Shown here: positions 24,602-33,098 of the stretch, piece by piece
Layout: every line of letters starts with the position of its first letter
Position numbering within the stretch: the first letter of the stretch is position 1
From: Pseudomonadota bacterium
GTDB taxonomy: Bacteria > Pseudomonadota > Alphaproteobacteria > Acetobacterales > Acetobacteraceae
Reading direction: 5' to 3'
DNA length: 33,237 nucleotides
Assembly: GCA_021801465.1 (NCBI GenBank)
Contig: JAJYXY010000252.1
Location: 1 to 33,237 of the forward strand
Position numbers and translations under genes: made by a program
The notes under the pieces: generated by a model
Told to the model about the DNA's origin: nothing
The model's input: the letters and a program-made list of their open reading frames with translations, nothing else
The model's database searches: none

Positions 24602-25840
24602 ATGAGCGCGGACGCCAAGGTTCTGCTGGTGGTCAATAATTTCCCACCGGTGCGCGGCGGCTCGGCGGTGGTTTATGACAATCTCGCGCGCCATGCCGCA
24701 GGGCGGATCATGGTCTTGGCGCCGCGCATCAATTACACCGATGGCTTGCCGCTGATTGGCTGGCGCGAGCATGACCGCGAGGCGCCGTTTCCCATTCGGC
24801 GTCTCGATCTTCTGCGCACCGTCATCGAGCCGCCGCGCGCGTGGTTCGGCAAGCTCGGGTTTCGCTTGAACGACGTGGTCATTCGCCTCCGTCTCGCCGC
24901 GACGGTGCTCTATCTCATCGCGCGCCAGGGGGTTGCGGCGGTCTGTCTCGGTGAATTGCTGGCGAGCGGCTGGTTGGTCGATCTGCTCCGCCTCATCCCC
25001 GGTGTCACCACGCTTGTCTATGTCCATGGCGAGGAGATCACGACCGCCGATCCCTATGATCCCGGCCATGGCCGCCGCCGCCGCGCCTTGCTCGGGGTCG
25101 ATCACATCGTCGTCGTCAGCCGCTTTACCCTCGGCGTCGTGCGCGCGTTGCTTGGGGAGGGGAGCCCGGCGCAGATCAGCCTGATCGAAAACGGCGTCGA
25201 TACCGCGCGCTTTCGCCCAGCGCCGAAACGGGCCGATCTGTTGCAGCTCTATCGGCTGGAGGGGACGTTCGTGTTCGTCTCGGTCTGCCGGCTGCTCGAG
25301 AAGAAAGGCATCGATCAGGCGATCCGCGCCCTGGCCGAGATTGCCCGCGAGCGCCCCGAAATTCGCCTTCTCGTCGTCGGCCAAGGCCCCTACCGCGCCC
25401 GTCTCGAGGAGATTGCCGCAGAAAGCGGGGTTGCCGACAAGGTCATCTTCACCGGCCTGGTCCCCGAGGATGATCTGGTCGATCATTATTGCCTCGGCGA
25501 TGTCTTCGTCATGCCCAACCGCGCCTTGCCCGACGGCGACACCGAGGGGTTCGGCCTGGTTTTCCTCGAGGCCAATAGCTGTGGCCTGCCGGTGATCGCC
25601 GGGCGTGATGGCGGCAGCACGGATGCGGTGGCCGATGGTGTCAACGGCCTCGTCGTCGATGGGCGGTCGGTCGCCGCTGTCGCGCACGCGATGGCGCGGC
25701 TTCATGATGACCCGGTGCTGCGTGAGACCATCCGCCGCCAGGGCCTCGCCACCGCCGCTGCCGCCGATTGGCGCGAAAAAAGCGCTGCTTTCGTGCGCCT
25801 GGCATTATCCGCGCGCGCGCACGCCGCCGGCTCGGGTTAG
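24602..25840 (+). CDS. family 4 glycosyltransferase
   Basis: A 412-residue GT-B fold glycosyltransferase. The N-terminal domain starts KVLLVVNNFPPVRGGSAVVY, with the glycine-rich acceptor loop. The donor-binding domain holds LENGVDTARF-type wording (LIENGVDTARF), VCRLLEKKGIDQAIRAL and the E-x7-E motif with Glu315 and Glu323 in TEGFGLVFLEANSCG. These are the marks of GT4 retaining enzymes that use nucleotide sugars at the membrane's inner face. Start ATG 24602 is preferred, with AGAGG seven bases upstream; ATG 24572 overlaps the deacetylase stop but has no ribosome site. Sugar and acceptor are not determined. Confidence 0.9.
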   Translation: MSADAKVLLVVNNFPPVRGGSAVVYDNLARHAAGRIMVLAPRINYTDGLPLIGWREHDREAPFPIRRLDLLRTVIEPPRAWFGKLGFRLNDVVIRLRLAATVLYLIARQGVAAVCLGELLASGWLVDLLRLIPGVTTLVYVHGEEITTADPYDPGHGRRRRALLGVDHIVVVSRFTLGVVRALLGEGSPAQISLIENGVDTARFRPAPKRADLLQLYRLEGTFVFVSVCRLLEKKGIDQAIRALAEIARERPEIRLLVVGQGPYRARLEEIAAESGVADKVIFTGLVPEDDLVDHYCLGDVFVMPNRALPDGDTEGFGLVFLEANSCGLPVIAGRDGGSTDAVADGVNGLVVDGRSVAAVAHAMARLHDDPVLRETIRRQGLATAAAADWREKSAAFVRLALSARAHAAGSG

Positions 25841-25845
25841 CCGCT

Positions 25846-26610
25846 TTGTCACTCGGTCCCTTCGCCATCGCCGCCCTGGTCCCGCCGCTCAATCTAGTGC
25901 CGCTTGGCCTACTCGGCACGGGCCTCGCCGCCTTCACGCGCTGGCGCCGCGCCGGCCTTGCCCTCGCGGGGGCCGCGCTCGTCGGGCTTTTGCTGCTCGC
26001 CTTGCCCATCACCGGCGGTTTGCTCATCGCCTCGCTCGAGCGCGACCTGCCCCTGGTGCCGCCGGCCGATGATCCGCCGCGGGCCATCGTCGTGCTCGCC
26101 GCCGAGGTCGAACATGGCAGGCTTTATCCTCCGGCCGCTGGCGCGGACCAGACCGATCTCGGCCCGCTCACGCTGCTCCGGCTCCGCGCCGCGGCAGCGC
26201 TCGCCCGGCGCACCGGACTGCCGGTGCTGGTCAGCGGTGGCAAGCCGCCGACGGGCACTGTCTCGCTCGCCGCCTTGATGGCCGAGAGTCTCCGCGATGA
26301 TTTCGGCATCCCCGCCCGCTGGCGCGAAGACCAGTCGGAGGATACGTGGGAAAACGCCGCCGACAGCGCCGCCATCTTGAAACGCGCTGGAATAGGCTCG
26401 GTCTATGTCGTCACCCATGCCTGGCATATGCGCCGGGCGATGATCGCCTTTCGCGCCGCCGGCCTTCGCGCGACCGCCGCCCCGGTTTTGCTCGATCGTT
26501 CGCCGACCGGGATCTTCAGCGATTTCGCCCCCCGTCTGACCGGCTGGCGGATGAGTTTTTACGCGCTCCATGAATGGATCGGCTGTCTCTATTACGCGTG
26601 GCGGCGCTGA
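25846..26610 (+). CDS. YdcF/ElyC-like membrane protein (DUF218)
   Basis: A ~254-residue protein with two N-terminal membrane segments (LGPFAIAALVPPLNLVPLG and AGAALVGLLLLALPITGGLL) and a DUF218 domain. Family marks are IVVLAAEVEHG, LVSGGKPP, EDQSEDTWENAADSA and VVTHAWHMRRAMIAF. ElyC of E. coli, with this domain, affects envelope polysaccharide/peptidoglycan precursors through undecaprenyl phosphate; the biochemical activity of the domain is not settled. The start is uncertain: TTG 25846 lies five bases after the glycosyltransferase stop, while TTG 25768 would give a basic N-terminal leader of 26 residues overlapping that gene. No good ribosome site is seen for either. Confidence 0.8.
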   Translation: MSLGPFAIAALVPPLNLVPLGLLGTGLAAFTRWRRAGLALAGAALVGLLLLALPITGGLLIASLERDLPLVPPADDPPRAIVVLAAEVEHGRLYPPAAGADQTDLGPLTLLRLRAAAALARRTGLPVLVSGGKPPTGTVSLAALMAESLRDDFGIPARWREDQSEDTWENAADSAAILKRAGIGSVYVVTHAWHMRRAMIAFRAAGLRATAAPVLLDRSPTGIFSDFAPRLTGWRMSFYALHEWIGCLYYAWRR

Positions 26611-27674
26611 CCGGGGTGGAAGTCTATGCCACGTCTCGGCTCGCGGACCTGCCGGCGACGATTTTCCCATCGCCCGCGCAGGCGGTTTTTTCCTCGCGCC
26701 CGTGGTATGAAACGGTGATCACGGATGCGTTGCCCGCGGCGGCGACGCCGTGTTTCGTCGTCGCCCGGGAGAGCGAGGCGCGGGCGGTCTTCGCGCTGCG
26801 CCGTGAGCACGCGGCGGTTGCGAGCCTCACCACCCCCTATACCTGCCTTTATGCCCCGATTTTCGCGCCCGATCTCAGCGCGGCTGCGCGCCTAGCCGCC
26901 GCCACCGGCTTTGCACGGTTTTGCCGGCGCGAGGCCGTGATCCGCCTCGATGCGCTGGCGTCAGAGGCGCCCGAGACGGAGAGCTTGATCGCCGGCGCCC
27001 GCGCAGCCGGTTTCATCGTTCGCCCATTCCGCCATTTCGGCAACTGGCATGAGCCACTCGCCGGGCGCGATTTCGCCGCCTATCTCGCCGACCGGCCCGG
27101 GCCACTCCGTGAAACCATCCGTCGCAAGCGTCGACGTGCGGGCGGGCGAACGACGCTCACGATCTACCGCAACGAGGACGGGATCGCCGATGGCATCGCC
27201 GCGTTCGAGCATGTCTATGCGCGAAGCTGGAAGGAGCCCGAGCCCTATCCCGCCTTCAACCCCGCCTTGATGCGTGCCTTGGCGCCGTTTGGCGTCGTGC
27301 GGCTTTTCATTCTCTCGGATCAGTCGGGGCCGATCGCCGCGCAATTCTGGATCGTCGGCGGCGGTGTCGCGAGCGTACTCAAGCTCGCCCATGATGAGGC
27401 GGCGCGCGCCCTCTCGCCCGGCACCGTGCTGACCGCCGAGTCGATTTCGACGCTGATCGCCGAGGACCGGATTTCCGCCCTCGATTTCGGCCGTGGCGAT
27501 GATCCCTATAAGGCGCTCTGGACCGGGGCGCGGCGCCAGCGGATCGGCCTTCTCCTGATCAACCCGCGCCGCCCCGCGGGCCTTGCCGCCCTCGGCCGGG
27601 AAATCGCCGGTGCGCTGACCAAGCCATTGCGCGCCCAACGCCGGCCGCATTTTGGCCGGCACAGCACGCCGTGA
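26574..27674 (+). CDS. GNAT/BioF2-type acyltransferase (FemAB-like)
   Basis: A 366-residue protein with the double-GNAT arrangement of the BioF2-like acetyltransferase domain, also found in CelD-type polysaccharide genes and near FemAB proteins. The conserved middle block is RETIRRKRRRAGGRTTLTIY followed by AFEHVYARSWKEPEPYPAF, then PIAAQFWIVGGGVASVLKLAHDE and FGRGDDPYKALWT, the typical C-terminal marks. The enzyme is expected to transfer an acyl or aminoacyl group to a sugar or peptide amine; the acceptor is unknown. Start ATG 26574 lies inside the DUF218 gene by 37 bases. GTG codons at 26598 and 26616 are alternatives, the latter just after the DUF218 stop. It ends 21 bases before the convergent GH42-like gene. 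Confidence 0.78.
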   Translation: MDRLSLLRVAALTGVEVYATSRLADLPATIFPSPAQAVFSSRPWYETVITDALPAAATPCFVVARESEARAVFALRREHAAVASLTTPYTCLYAPIFAPDLSAAARLAAATGFARFCRREAVIRLDALASEAPETESLIAGARAAGFIVRPFRHFGNWHEPLAGRDFAAYLADRPGPLRETIRRKRRRAGGRTTLTIYRNEDGIADGIAAFEHVYARSWKEPEPYPAFNPALMRALAPFGVVRLFILSDQSGPIAAQFWIVGGGVASVLKLAHDEAARALSPGTVLTAESISTLIAEDRISALDFGRGDDPYKALWTGARRQRIGLLLINPRRPAGLAALGREIAGALTKPLRAQRRPHFGRHSTP

Positions 27675-27695
27675 TGCGCGCGCCGCTAATCGGCA

Positions 27696-29645
27696 TCACT
27701 CGCAGGAAAGCAGGGTCGGGACCGCAGGATCGAGCGTGACGGTGACGACCGGCGTCATGCCGAAATCATGCGCCGTGCGCAATTCCTCGACCCGGCAGGC
27801 CCGTGGCCGGGTGAAGGTCAGCGACCGCGCCGGCTTTGTCGCCTCGCCGTTGCTCTCGATCGCGAAGATCTCCTGCCCTCCTCGCATGCCCTCAAGCCGG
27901 GTTACGCTGACATTTTCGGGCCAGCCACCCGCCGCGTCACGCAGTTGAAAGCGGGGCTGAAGACCGGCTGCGGTCAGCAAACCGGCGAGATCTCGGCCCG
28001 CGTCTGCACTGGCAGGGTCGAAAATCCGTATCGCGCCATCAGCCAACGGCGCCGCCCGCCGCTTGCCATGCTCATCAAAGCCGCCGGGCGGCGTGGTTGC
28101 GAGCACTTCCCCGCCGGCTGCGGCAAAGCGGCGGATGGCGGCGATTTCTCCCGCCGATAACGCCAAGGTCTCGGGCAGTATCAGCACGCGTATCCCCGCC
28201 TCCCATAGATCGCCCGCCTCCAAGCCGGCCGGCGGGATGATCGCCGGGCGCACGCCGTGGGCGCTAAAAAGCTGAAGGAACGCGGCGATGGCATGGCTTT
28301 GCGGGTTATCGCGATATTCCGCGTCGGCCCCGCGCGCCGCCCAATCCCCTCCCTCGGCCGCGCGGTCGAGCAGCCAACGCAGCCGAAAACTCGCCGGCGA
28401 ATAGAGGATGGCAATCGGATCGACGGGCCGCCGCGCTTTCATCAAAATATCACCGAGCCGGCCACGAAGCGCGAGAAAATCGGGGGCAAAATCCCGCCCC
28501 GCGCGGCCAAGCCCGCCATCGGGGGAGGCCAGAGCCGCATCCTCGTCCCACAAAATCACCCCGCCCATCCCCGCGAGCACGCCGCGCCAAAGCGCCGCCC
28601 GCGCGTTCGGATCATTCACCGCAATGGTCATCAGCGTGATCAGGCGCGCGTTCATCGCCCGCGCGATCGCGACACTCGCACCGAAATCATAAATCTCCAT
28701 CACATCGACGGATTTGGCGAGACGCGTGTAGTCATACCCGCCCCAGCCGGGGATCTGTCCGCCTTCGAGTGCGGCCAGCGCCTGCGGATCGGCGGCATGC
28801 ACCGCCTTGGTGCCGAAGCCGACGGAATCGGCGAAGGAAAGATCCATCCAAGCCTTGAAATCCGCCCACGGCGCGAGATCCGCCATCCCCGCGCGCAGAG
28901 CCTCGTCGGTGGTTTCTGGCGAAATCTCGTCCCAGCGCCGATAATGCCGCCCCCATTCCCGGTTCAGCGCGGCGAGATCATGATAGCTGGCATGAAGCCA
29001 AGCGCGAAAATCATTGAGCGCGCGCGGTGAAAAATCGAAATCCCACGCCGCCGAGAGATCGGCGATCCCGGCCTCATCGGCGAGATCATAATAGAGCGGA
29101 TGATCGGCGCGAAAGCCCGCGACGACGCGGGCAATGCGCTGTGCGATAAGAGCTCGCCAGCCCTGATCGACGAGGCTCGGCTGGCGCAGAAAAGGCTCGA
29201 TGGCAGTTGGGTCTTGCCGGTGCCGCGCCTGATCCGCGAGGAACGCCGCATTCACCGGCGTCGCACCTTGCCAGCGATGATAGGCGCTATAGAAATCAGT
29301 CGCGATGTTTTCGACATAAAATCGAAGACCAAGCGCACGAAACAACGCAAGATGCGGATCCTCCGCCGCCGCCGCGTCACGACGCGCGCGCAGCATCGCC
29401 GCCGAGACACCGATCTCACGCAGCGCCCTGAGTGCCGCGGCCGTCTGCGACTGATAGAGGATGATTTGAAAACCCGGCCAATCGGCAGCGCTGGCGGGCG
29501 CGCAGAAGATAAAGGGGGTAAAGGAGATAAAGGAGATAAAGGAAAGAAATAGGAGAAATGGTTCTTTTTTGAAAAAAAGAACCAAAAAACTTTTGACTGT
29601 TTGGGCGGTGTCCAAGCTTCCGCGGGTGGAGGAAAAAAAAGGCAC
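27696..29645 (-). CDS. secreted GH42-like protein with beta-galactosidase trimerisation domain
   Basis: A 649-residue protein in its longest form. Signal sequence (hydrophobic core at residues 30-47, cleavage after APASA, residue ~53) precedes a GH42/GH-A-like barrel. The block YYDLADEAGIADLSAAWDF (Asp190-Glu191) resembles the conserved acid/base region of related proteins, followed by FDFSPRALNDFRAWLHASY and ILWDEDAAL. A Rossmann-like trimerisation domain begins near residue 430 (ALSAGEIAAIRRFAAAGGEVLATT). A second catalytic Glu was not confirmed, so activity is uncertain. The GTG start 29645 follows the nuclease stop by three bases with AGGT about ten bases ahead; TTG 29585 gives a cleaner 629-residue protein. 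Codons 21-46 overlap a dispersed hairpin repeat and a 9-bp tandem repeat. Confidence 0.75.
   Translation of the reverse strand: MPFFSSTRGSLDTAQTVKSFLVLFFKKEPFLLFLSFISFISFTPFIFCAPASAADWPGFQIILYQSQTAAALRALREIGVSAAMLRARRDAAAAEDPHLALFRALGLRFYVENIATDFYSAYHRWQGATPVNAAFLADQARHRQDPTAIEPFLRQPSLVDQGWRALIAQRIARVVAGFRADHPLYYDLADEAGIADLSAAWDFDFSPRALNDFRAWLHASYHDLAALNREWGRHYRRWDEISPETTDEALRAGMADLAPWADFKAWMDLSFADSVGFGTKAVHAADPQALAALEGGQIPGWGGYDYTRLAKSVDVMEIYDFGASVAIARAMNARLITLMTIAVNDPNARAALWRGVLAGMGGVILWDEDAALASPDGGLGRAGRDFAPDFLALRGRLGDILMKARRPVDPIAILYSPASFRLRWLLDRAAEGGDWAARGADAEYRDNPQSHAIAAFLQLFSAHGVRPAIIPPAGLEAGDLWEAGIRVLILPETLALSAGEIAAIRRFAAAGGEVLATTPPGGFDEHGKRRAAPLADGAIRIFDPASADAGRDLAGLLTAAGLQPRFQLRDAAGGWPENVSVTRLEGMRGGQEIFAIESNGEATKPARSLTFTRPRACRVEELRTAHDFGMTPVVTVTLDPAVPTLLSCE
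29508..29543 (-). repeat. 9-bp tandem repeat in signal-peptide coding region
   Basis: Four 9-base units (consensus GATAAAGGA on the plus strand; the first two degenerate) fill 29508-29543. On the minus strand they encode SFI-SFI-SFT-PFI, residues 35-46 of the GH42-like protein, the hydrophobic core of its signal peptide. Each unit is three codons, so gain or loss of a unit keeps the frame. Confidence 0.75.
29560..29594. repeat. 35-bp hairpin repeat, copy 2 (inside coding region)
   Basis: Identical over 35 bases to the copy at 7204-7238. It lies within the first 30 codons of the GH42-like gene in the longest reading, encoding the SFLVLFFKKEPF stretch on the minus strand. If the shorter TTG start (29585) is used, the start codon and the basic n-region of the signal peptide come from the repeat itself. 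Confidence 0.8.
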
Positions 29646-29648
29646 TTG

Positions 29649-30134
29649 CTAGTGACCTGGGCCGAGATAGCGGCGATAAGCCGCGATCCAGTTGCGCGCA
29701 ATGTCATGCTGCGCAACCGCAAGCGGCAGACGATGCGTGCAAACCAGATCGTTCAGCGCGCGCTCGAGTTCGTCCTTGCGTGCCGCATCCCAGCCATTGG
29801 CGGCGCGGCGCGGCTCCACCCAAAGATTGGCCCAGGCCAGCGGCGCGCCACCAAGTTCGAGGGGAATGAGATGATCGAGCTCATAATCGCGCAGCCTCTC
29901 GCCACGATGCCCATACGCCGCCATCAATTCGCGCTTGAAACGGTAGCTTACATCCTCCGGCGGGCGAATGCGGTGCGTATAGCCTGGGCGACAAATCGTC
30001 TCGCCGATATTTTCCTCGCGCACCGAAGGGTCGATCGCGCCCGGCGTCAGCCGCGGATCAGGGAGAACCTGCGCCCAGGCCGGCCATACAAAAAGAACCA
30101 AAATGCCGACGAGAACGAGCCGCCCCACGATCAC
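29649..30134 (-). CDS. secreted HNH endonuclease-like protein
   Basis: A ~161-residue protein with an N-terminal signal peptide (IVGRLVLVGILVLFVWPAWA) and an HNH-type domain. The block YELDHLIPLELGG is the beta-alpha-metal start with the Asp-His pair, and ANLWVEPR supplies the conserved Asn of the motif. The family is a small exported nuclease-like group in Proteobacteria, usually with IGETICRPGYT-type wording before the domain, as here. Export would put it in the periplasm or outside, so nutrient DNA use or DNA damage of competitors are both possible. Start GTG 30134 has GGCGGA 11 bases ahead; ATG 30188 would overlap the monooxygenase stop by 47 bases. It ends three bases before the GH42-like start. 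Confidence 0.72.
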   Translation of the reverse strand: MIVGRLVLVGILVLFVWPAWAQVLPDPRLTPGAIDPSVREENIGETICRPGYTHRIRPPEDVSYRFKRELMAAYGHRGERLRDYELDHLIPLELGGAPLAWANLWVEPRRAANGWDAARKDELERALNDLVCTHRLPLAVAQHDIARNWIAAYRRYLGPGH

Positions 30135-30141
30135 GCTGCCG

Positions 30142-31785
30142 CTATTCCGCCGCTGCCGCAACCGGCGCAAGCAGACGAAACCCTTCATAGTTATTGGCAG
30201 CGACTTTCTCACAGATTTCGCGATAGGCCCCGACCCCGCCGATATAGGGCATGAACACGCGCGGCTTGCCCGGAACATTGGCGCCCATGTACCAGGAATT
30301 CGCCTGCGGATAGAGCGTGCGATGGGCGACTTCGTTGACATGCGCAACCCACGCATCCTCCGCTTGCACGCTCGCCTCGATACCCACCGCCCCACGCGCA
30401 CGAAGATCCTTAAGGCAACGCACGACCCAATCCACGTGCTGCTCGATCGAGACCATCATGTTGCTGAGAACAGAAGGGCTGCCCGGCCCGGTGATCATGA
30501 ACAGATTGGGAAAGCCCGCCGCCATCAGGCCGAGATAGGTGCGCGGCCCCGCCGCCCATTTATCGGCTAACCGCTCGCCGGCATCGTTCTCGATGGTAAT
30601 GGCATTGAGCGCTCCGGTCATCGCGTCAAACCCTGTCGCAAACACCAGGGCATCGAACGCATAGGGCGTCGCCGAGGTGCGAAGGCCGGTTTCGGTGATT
30701 GCCTCGATCGGCGTCTTCCGCACATCGACCAGCGTCACGTTGCGCCGATTGAAGGTCGCGAAATAATTGGTATCGACGCAGATCCGCTTGGTTCCGATCG
30801 GATAGCTGGTTGGCGTGAGCTTTGCCGCCGTCTCCGGATCATGCACGATCTCGCGGATTTTTTGGCGCACGAATTCCGCCGCCGTTTCGTTGGCGGCGGG
30901 ATTGATAATGAGATCGTTGAACGCAGCCATGAATGGAATGCCGCCGGCCGCCCAACGTTGTTCATAGATTTTCCGCCGTGTCTCGTCATCGACATCGAGC
31001 GCGGATTGGTCATTGAGATCATAGACGATGCCGTTTCGCGTCTCCCACGCCCGCGCACGCAACGCGGGATAGCGGCGCTTCCACATCGCCTCATACTCGG
31101 GCGGCATCGGCCGGTTATGGGCGGGGATGCTGTAATTCGGCGTCCGCTGAAACACCGTCAGCTGTGCGGCCTCCTCTGCGATCACCGGGATTGCCTGGAT
31201 CGCCGAGGAGCCAGTGCCGATGACGCCCACCCGTTGGCCGGAAAAATCGACGCCTTCATGCGGCCAGTGCCCGGTGTGGTAGATCGGGCCACGAAATGTC
31301 TCAACTCCCGGAAATTCCGGCATGCGCGCCGCCGACAAGCATCCCGTCGCCATCACGCAATAACGGGCCGAGACGCGATCACCGCGATCGGTCACGATCT
31401 CCCAGCGGGCTCGGGCGCGATCGAAGCGCGCGCTCTCGACACGGGTCTCGAAGCGAATATCGCGGCGGAGATCGAAACGCTCGGCGACATGCTGGGCATA
31501 GCGCAGTATCTCTGGCTGCGGGGCATAGATTTCCTGCCAGCGCCATTCCTGCTGCAATTCGGGGGAAAACGAATAGGAATACTGCATGCTCTCGACATCG
31601 CAGCGCGCGCCGGGATAGCGATTCCAATACCAGGTGCCGCCAACATCGCCCGCTGCCTCGAAAACCATGGTGCTGAGGCCAAGCGCACGCAACCGATGCA
31701 GCAAGTACATGCCAGAAAACCCGGCACCGACGACGACGACATCGATTTCGCCGGTCAATAGACGCTTCGAGTCCCGCTCCGTCAT
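30142..31785 (-). CDS. Baeyer-Villiger flavin monooxygenase (type I)
   Basis: A 547-residue FAD/NADPH monooxygenase. The FAD-binding GAGFSG is at 20-25, the NADPH-binding GTGSSA at 190-195, and the type I BVMO fingerprint FRGPIYHTGHWP at 164-175. This fingerprint separates Baeyer-Villiger enzymes from other flavin monooxygenases. It converts a ketone to an ester or lactone using O2 and NADPH; cyclohexanone- and phenylacetone-type enzymes share this length. The substrate cannot be read. Start ATG 31785 has GGGGAG 11 bases upstream. It lies 30 bases downstream of a class III CoA-transferase, which could activate the acid released when the ester is hydrolysed. Confidence 0.92.
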   Translation of the reverse strand: MTERDSKRLLTGEIDVVVVGAGFSGMYLLHRLRALGLSTMVFEAAGDVGGTWYWNRYPGARCDVESMQYSYSFSPELQQEWRWQEIYAPQPEILRYAQHVAERFDLRRDIRFETRVESARFDRARARWEIVTDRGDRVSARYCVMATGCLSAARMPEFPGVETFRGPIYHTGHWPHEGVDFSGQRVGVIGTGSSAIQAIPVIAEEAAQLTVFQRTPNYSIPAHNRPMPPEYEAMWKRRYPALRARAWETRNGIVYDLNDQSALDVDDETRRKIYEQRWAAGGIPFMAAFNDLIINPAANETAAEFVRQKIREIVHDPETAAKLTPTSYPIGTKRICVDTNYFATFNRRNVTLVDVRKTPIEAITETGLRTSATPYAFDALVFATGFDAMTGALNAITIENDAGERLADKWAAGPRTYLGLMAAGFPNLFMITGPGSPSVLSNMMVSIEQHVDWVVRCLKDLRARGAVGIEASVQAEDAWVAHVNEVAHRTLYPQANSWYMGANVPGKPRVFMPYIGGVGAYREICEKVAANNYEGFRLLAPVAAAAE

Positions 31786-31815
31786 GTTCGTTTGCTCCCC
31801 TCTCTTGCGACCAAT

Positions 31816-33015
31816 TCAGCCAACCACCCCAGCCTCACGCCATGCCGCGATTTCGCTCTCGTCATAGCCCGCCTCGCGCAGGATGGCGCCGGTATCCGCG
31901 CCAAGCTCAGGCGCGCGGCGGGGCGGGGTTTTGACCTCACCCGCGATGTGAAACGGGCTGCTCACGGTGAGGAAATCGCTGTCAGCGAGCGGCACCAACG
32001 CATGAACAGCCCGCGCCTGATGATCATGGGGAATATCGGCCGGCGTCGCAACCACGCCGAAGGTGAGCCCCGCGGCATCGAGAATCCGGCGCCATTCCGC
32101 GAGATCGCGGCTTGCGAAAACCGCATCGAAGAGGGCGATCAAAGCGACGGCATTTTCGCGCCGCGCCGCCGTCGTTGCAAAGCGTGGGTCGGCGATGAGA
32201 TCGGCGCGGCCGAGCGCTTGGGCGAGATCGGGAAATTGCCGTTCCTCGCTCAGCATCGAGAGAATGAACCATCGCCCATCGCGCGTGCGATAATGATGGG
32301 CGCAGGCATTCGGCCCCTGCTCGCGCGGCGGGCGGGGGGAGAAGGTTGCACCACAGAGCGCCGCCTGCGCGAGGCAGCCATTCGACCACAATCCATTGGC
32401 GAGGAGCGACGTTTCGACATGCCCGCCCCGCCCCGTGCGCTCGCGGCGCAAAAGCGCGGTCACGATCGCGGCATAGAGCGCGACCGCCGTCGGATGATCG
32501 CCCATACCGGGGACCGAGCGCGCCGGCTGCTCATCGGCGCTTGCGCGCACGAGGTCCATGAGCCCCGAACGCGCCCAATAGGCGGTCGAATCGAACCCGG
32601 TTTTCAGAGCCTCGTCACCGAGTTCGCCATAAGCGGTCAGCGAGGCGTAAATCAAACGCGGATTGAGCGCCGAAAGATCGGCATGATTAATGCCAAGCCG
32701 CCCGCGCACCCCGAGCGGCATATTGGTGATGAAAACATCCGCGCCCGCCACCAACCGATGCAGAATGGCGCGGCCGGGCTCTGATTTGAGATCGAGCGCG
32801 AGGCTCCGTTTGTTGCGGCTATCGAGGAGCCAGGGATAATTTTCCGAGCAAACCGGATAGCCCGGCATCGAAGCGAGCGCGCGATAGGGGTCGCCGGTGC
32901 CGGGCGGCTCGATTTTGATGATTTCGGCGCCAAAATCGCCAAGAATGGTCGCGGCGGCGGGGCCAGCGATGAAACTCGCGCAATCGATGACCTTGATCCC
33001 GGCAAAAAGCGACAT
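31816..33015 (-). CDS. class III CoA-transferase (CaiB/BaiF family)
   Basis: A 399-residue family III CoA-transferase that moves CoA between carboxylic acids through an enzyme-anhydride on an aspartate. The N-terminus VIDCASFIAGPAAATILGDFGAEIIKIEPPGTGDPYR is the family signature. Asp142 in KTGFDSTAYWARSG aligns with the catalytic aspartate of formyl-CoA transferase. The acceptor is unknown; family donors are succinyl-CoA or formyl/oxalyl-type acids. Start ATG 33015 has GGGAA eight bases upstream; the longer frame from 33057 adds a non-conserved extension. It lies 83 bases after ureG and 30 bases before the BVMO gene on the same strand. Confidence 0.91.
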   Translation of the reverse strand: MSLFAGIKVIDCASFIAGPAAATILGDFGAEIIKIEPPGTGDPYRALASMPGYPVCSENYPWLLDSRNKRSLALDLKSEPGRAILHRLVAGADVFITNMPLGVRGRLGINHADLSALNPRLIYASLTAYGELGDEALKTGFDSTAYWARSGLMDLVRASADEQPARSVPGMGDHPTAVALYAAIVTALLRRERTGRGGHVETSLLANGLWSNGCLAQAALCGATFSPRPPREQGPNACAHHYRTRDGRWFILSMLSEERQFPDLAQALGRADLIADPRFATTAARRENAVALIALFDAVFASRDLAEWRRILDAAGLTFGVVATPADIPHDHQARAVHALVPLADSDFLTVSSPFHIAGEVKTPPRRAPELGADTGAILREAGYDESEIAAWREAGVVG

Positions 33016-33098
33016 GGCGTTTCCCGATAGCGTTTTTTCACAGCCAAAGAGTGCCACGTGGTCCCCGCCCCGGCAAGCAAGGCGTTTGCTCCGCCTCG

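Noticed and set aside
29100-29552. Plus-strand frame ending in a GDKGDKGKK-like stretch
   Set aside because: This is the reverse reading of the 9-bp tandem repeat and the GH42-like gene; no independent support.
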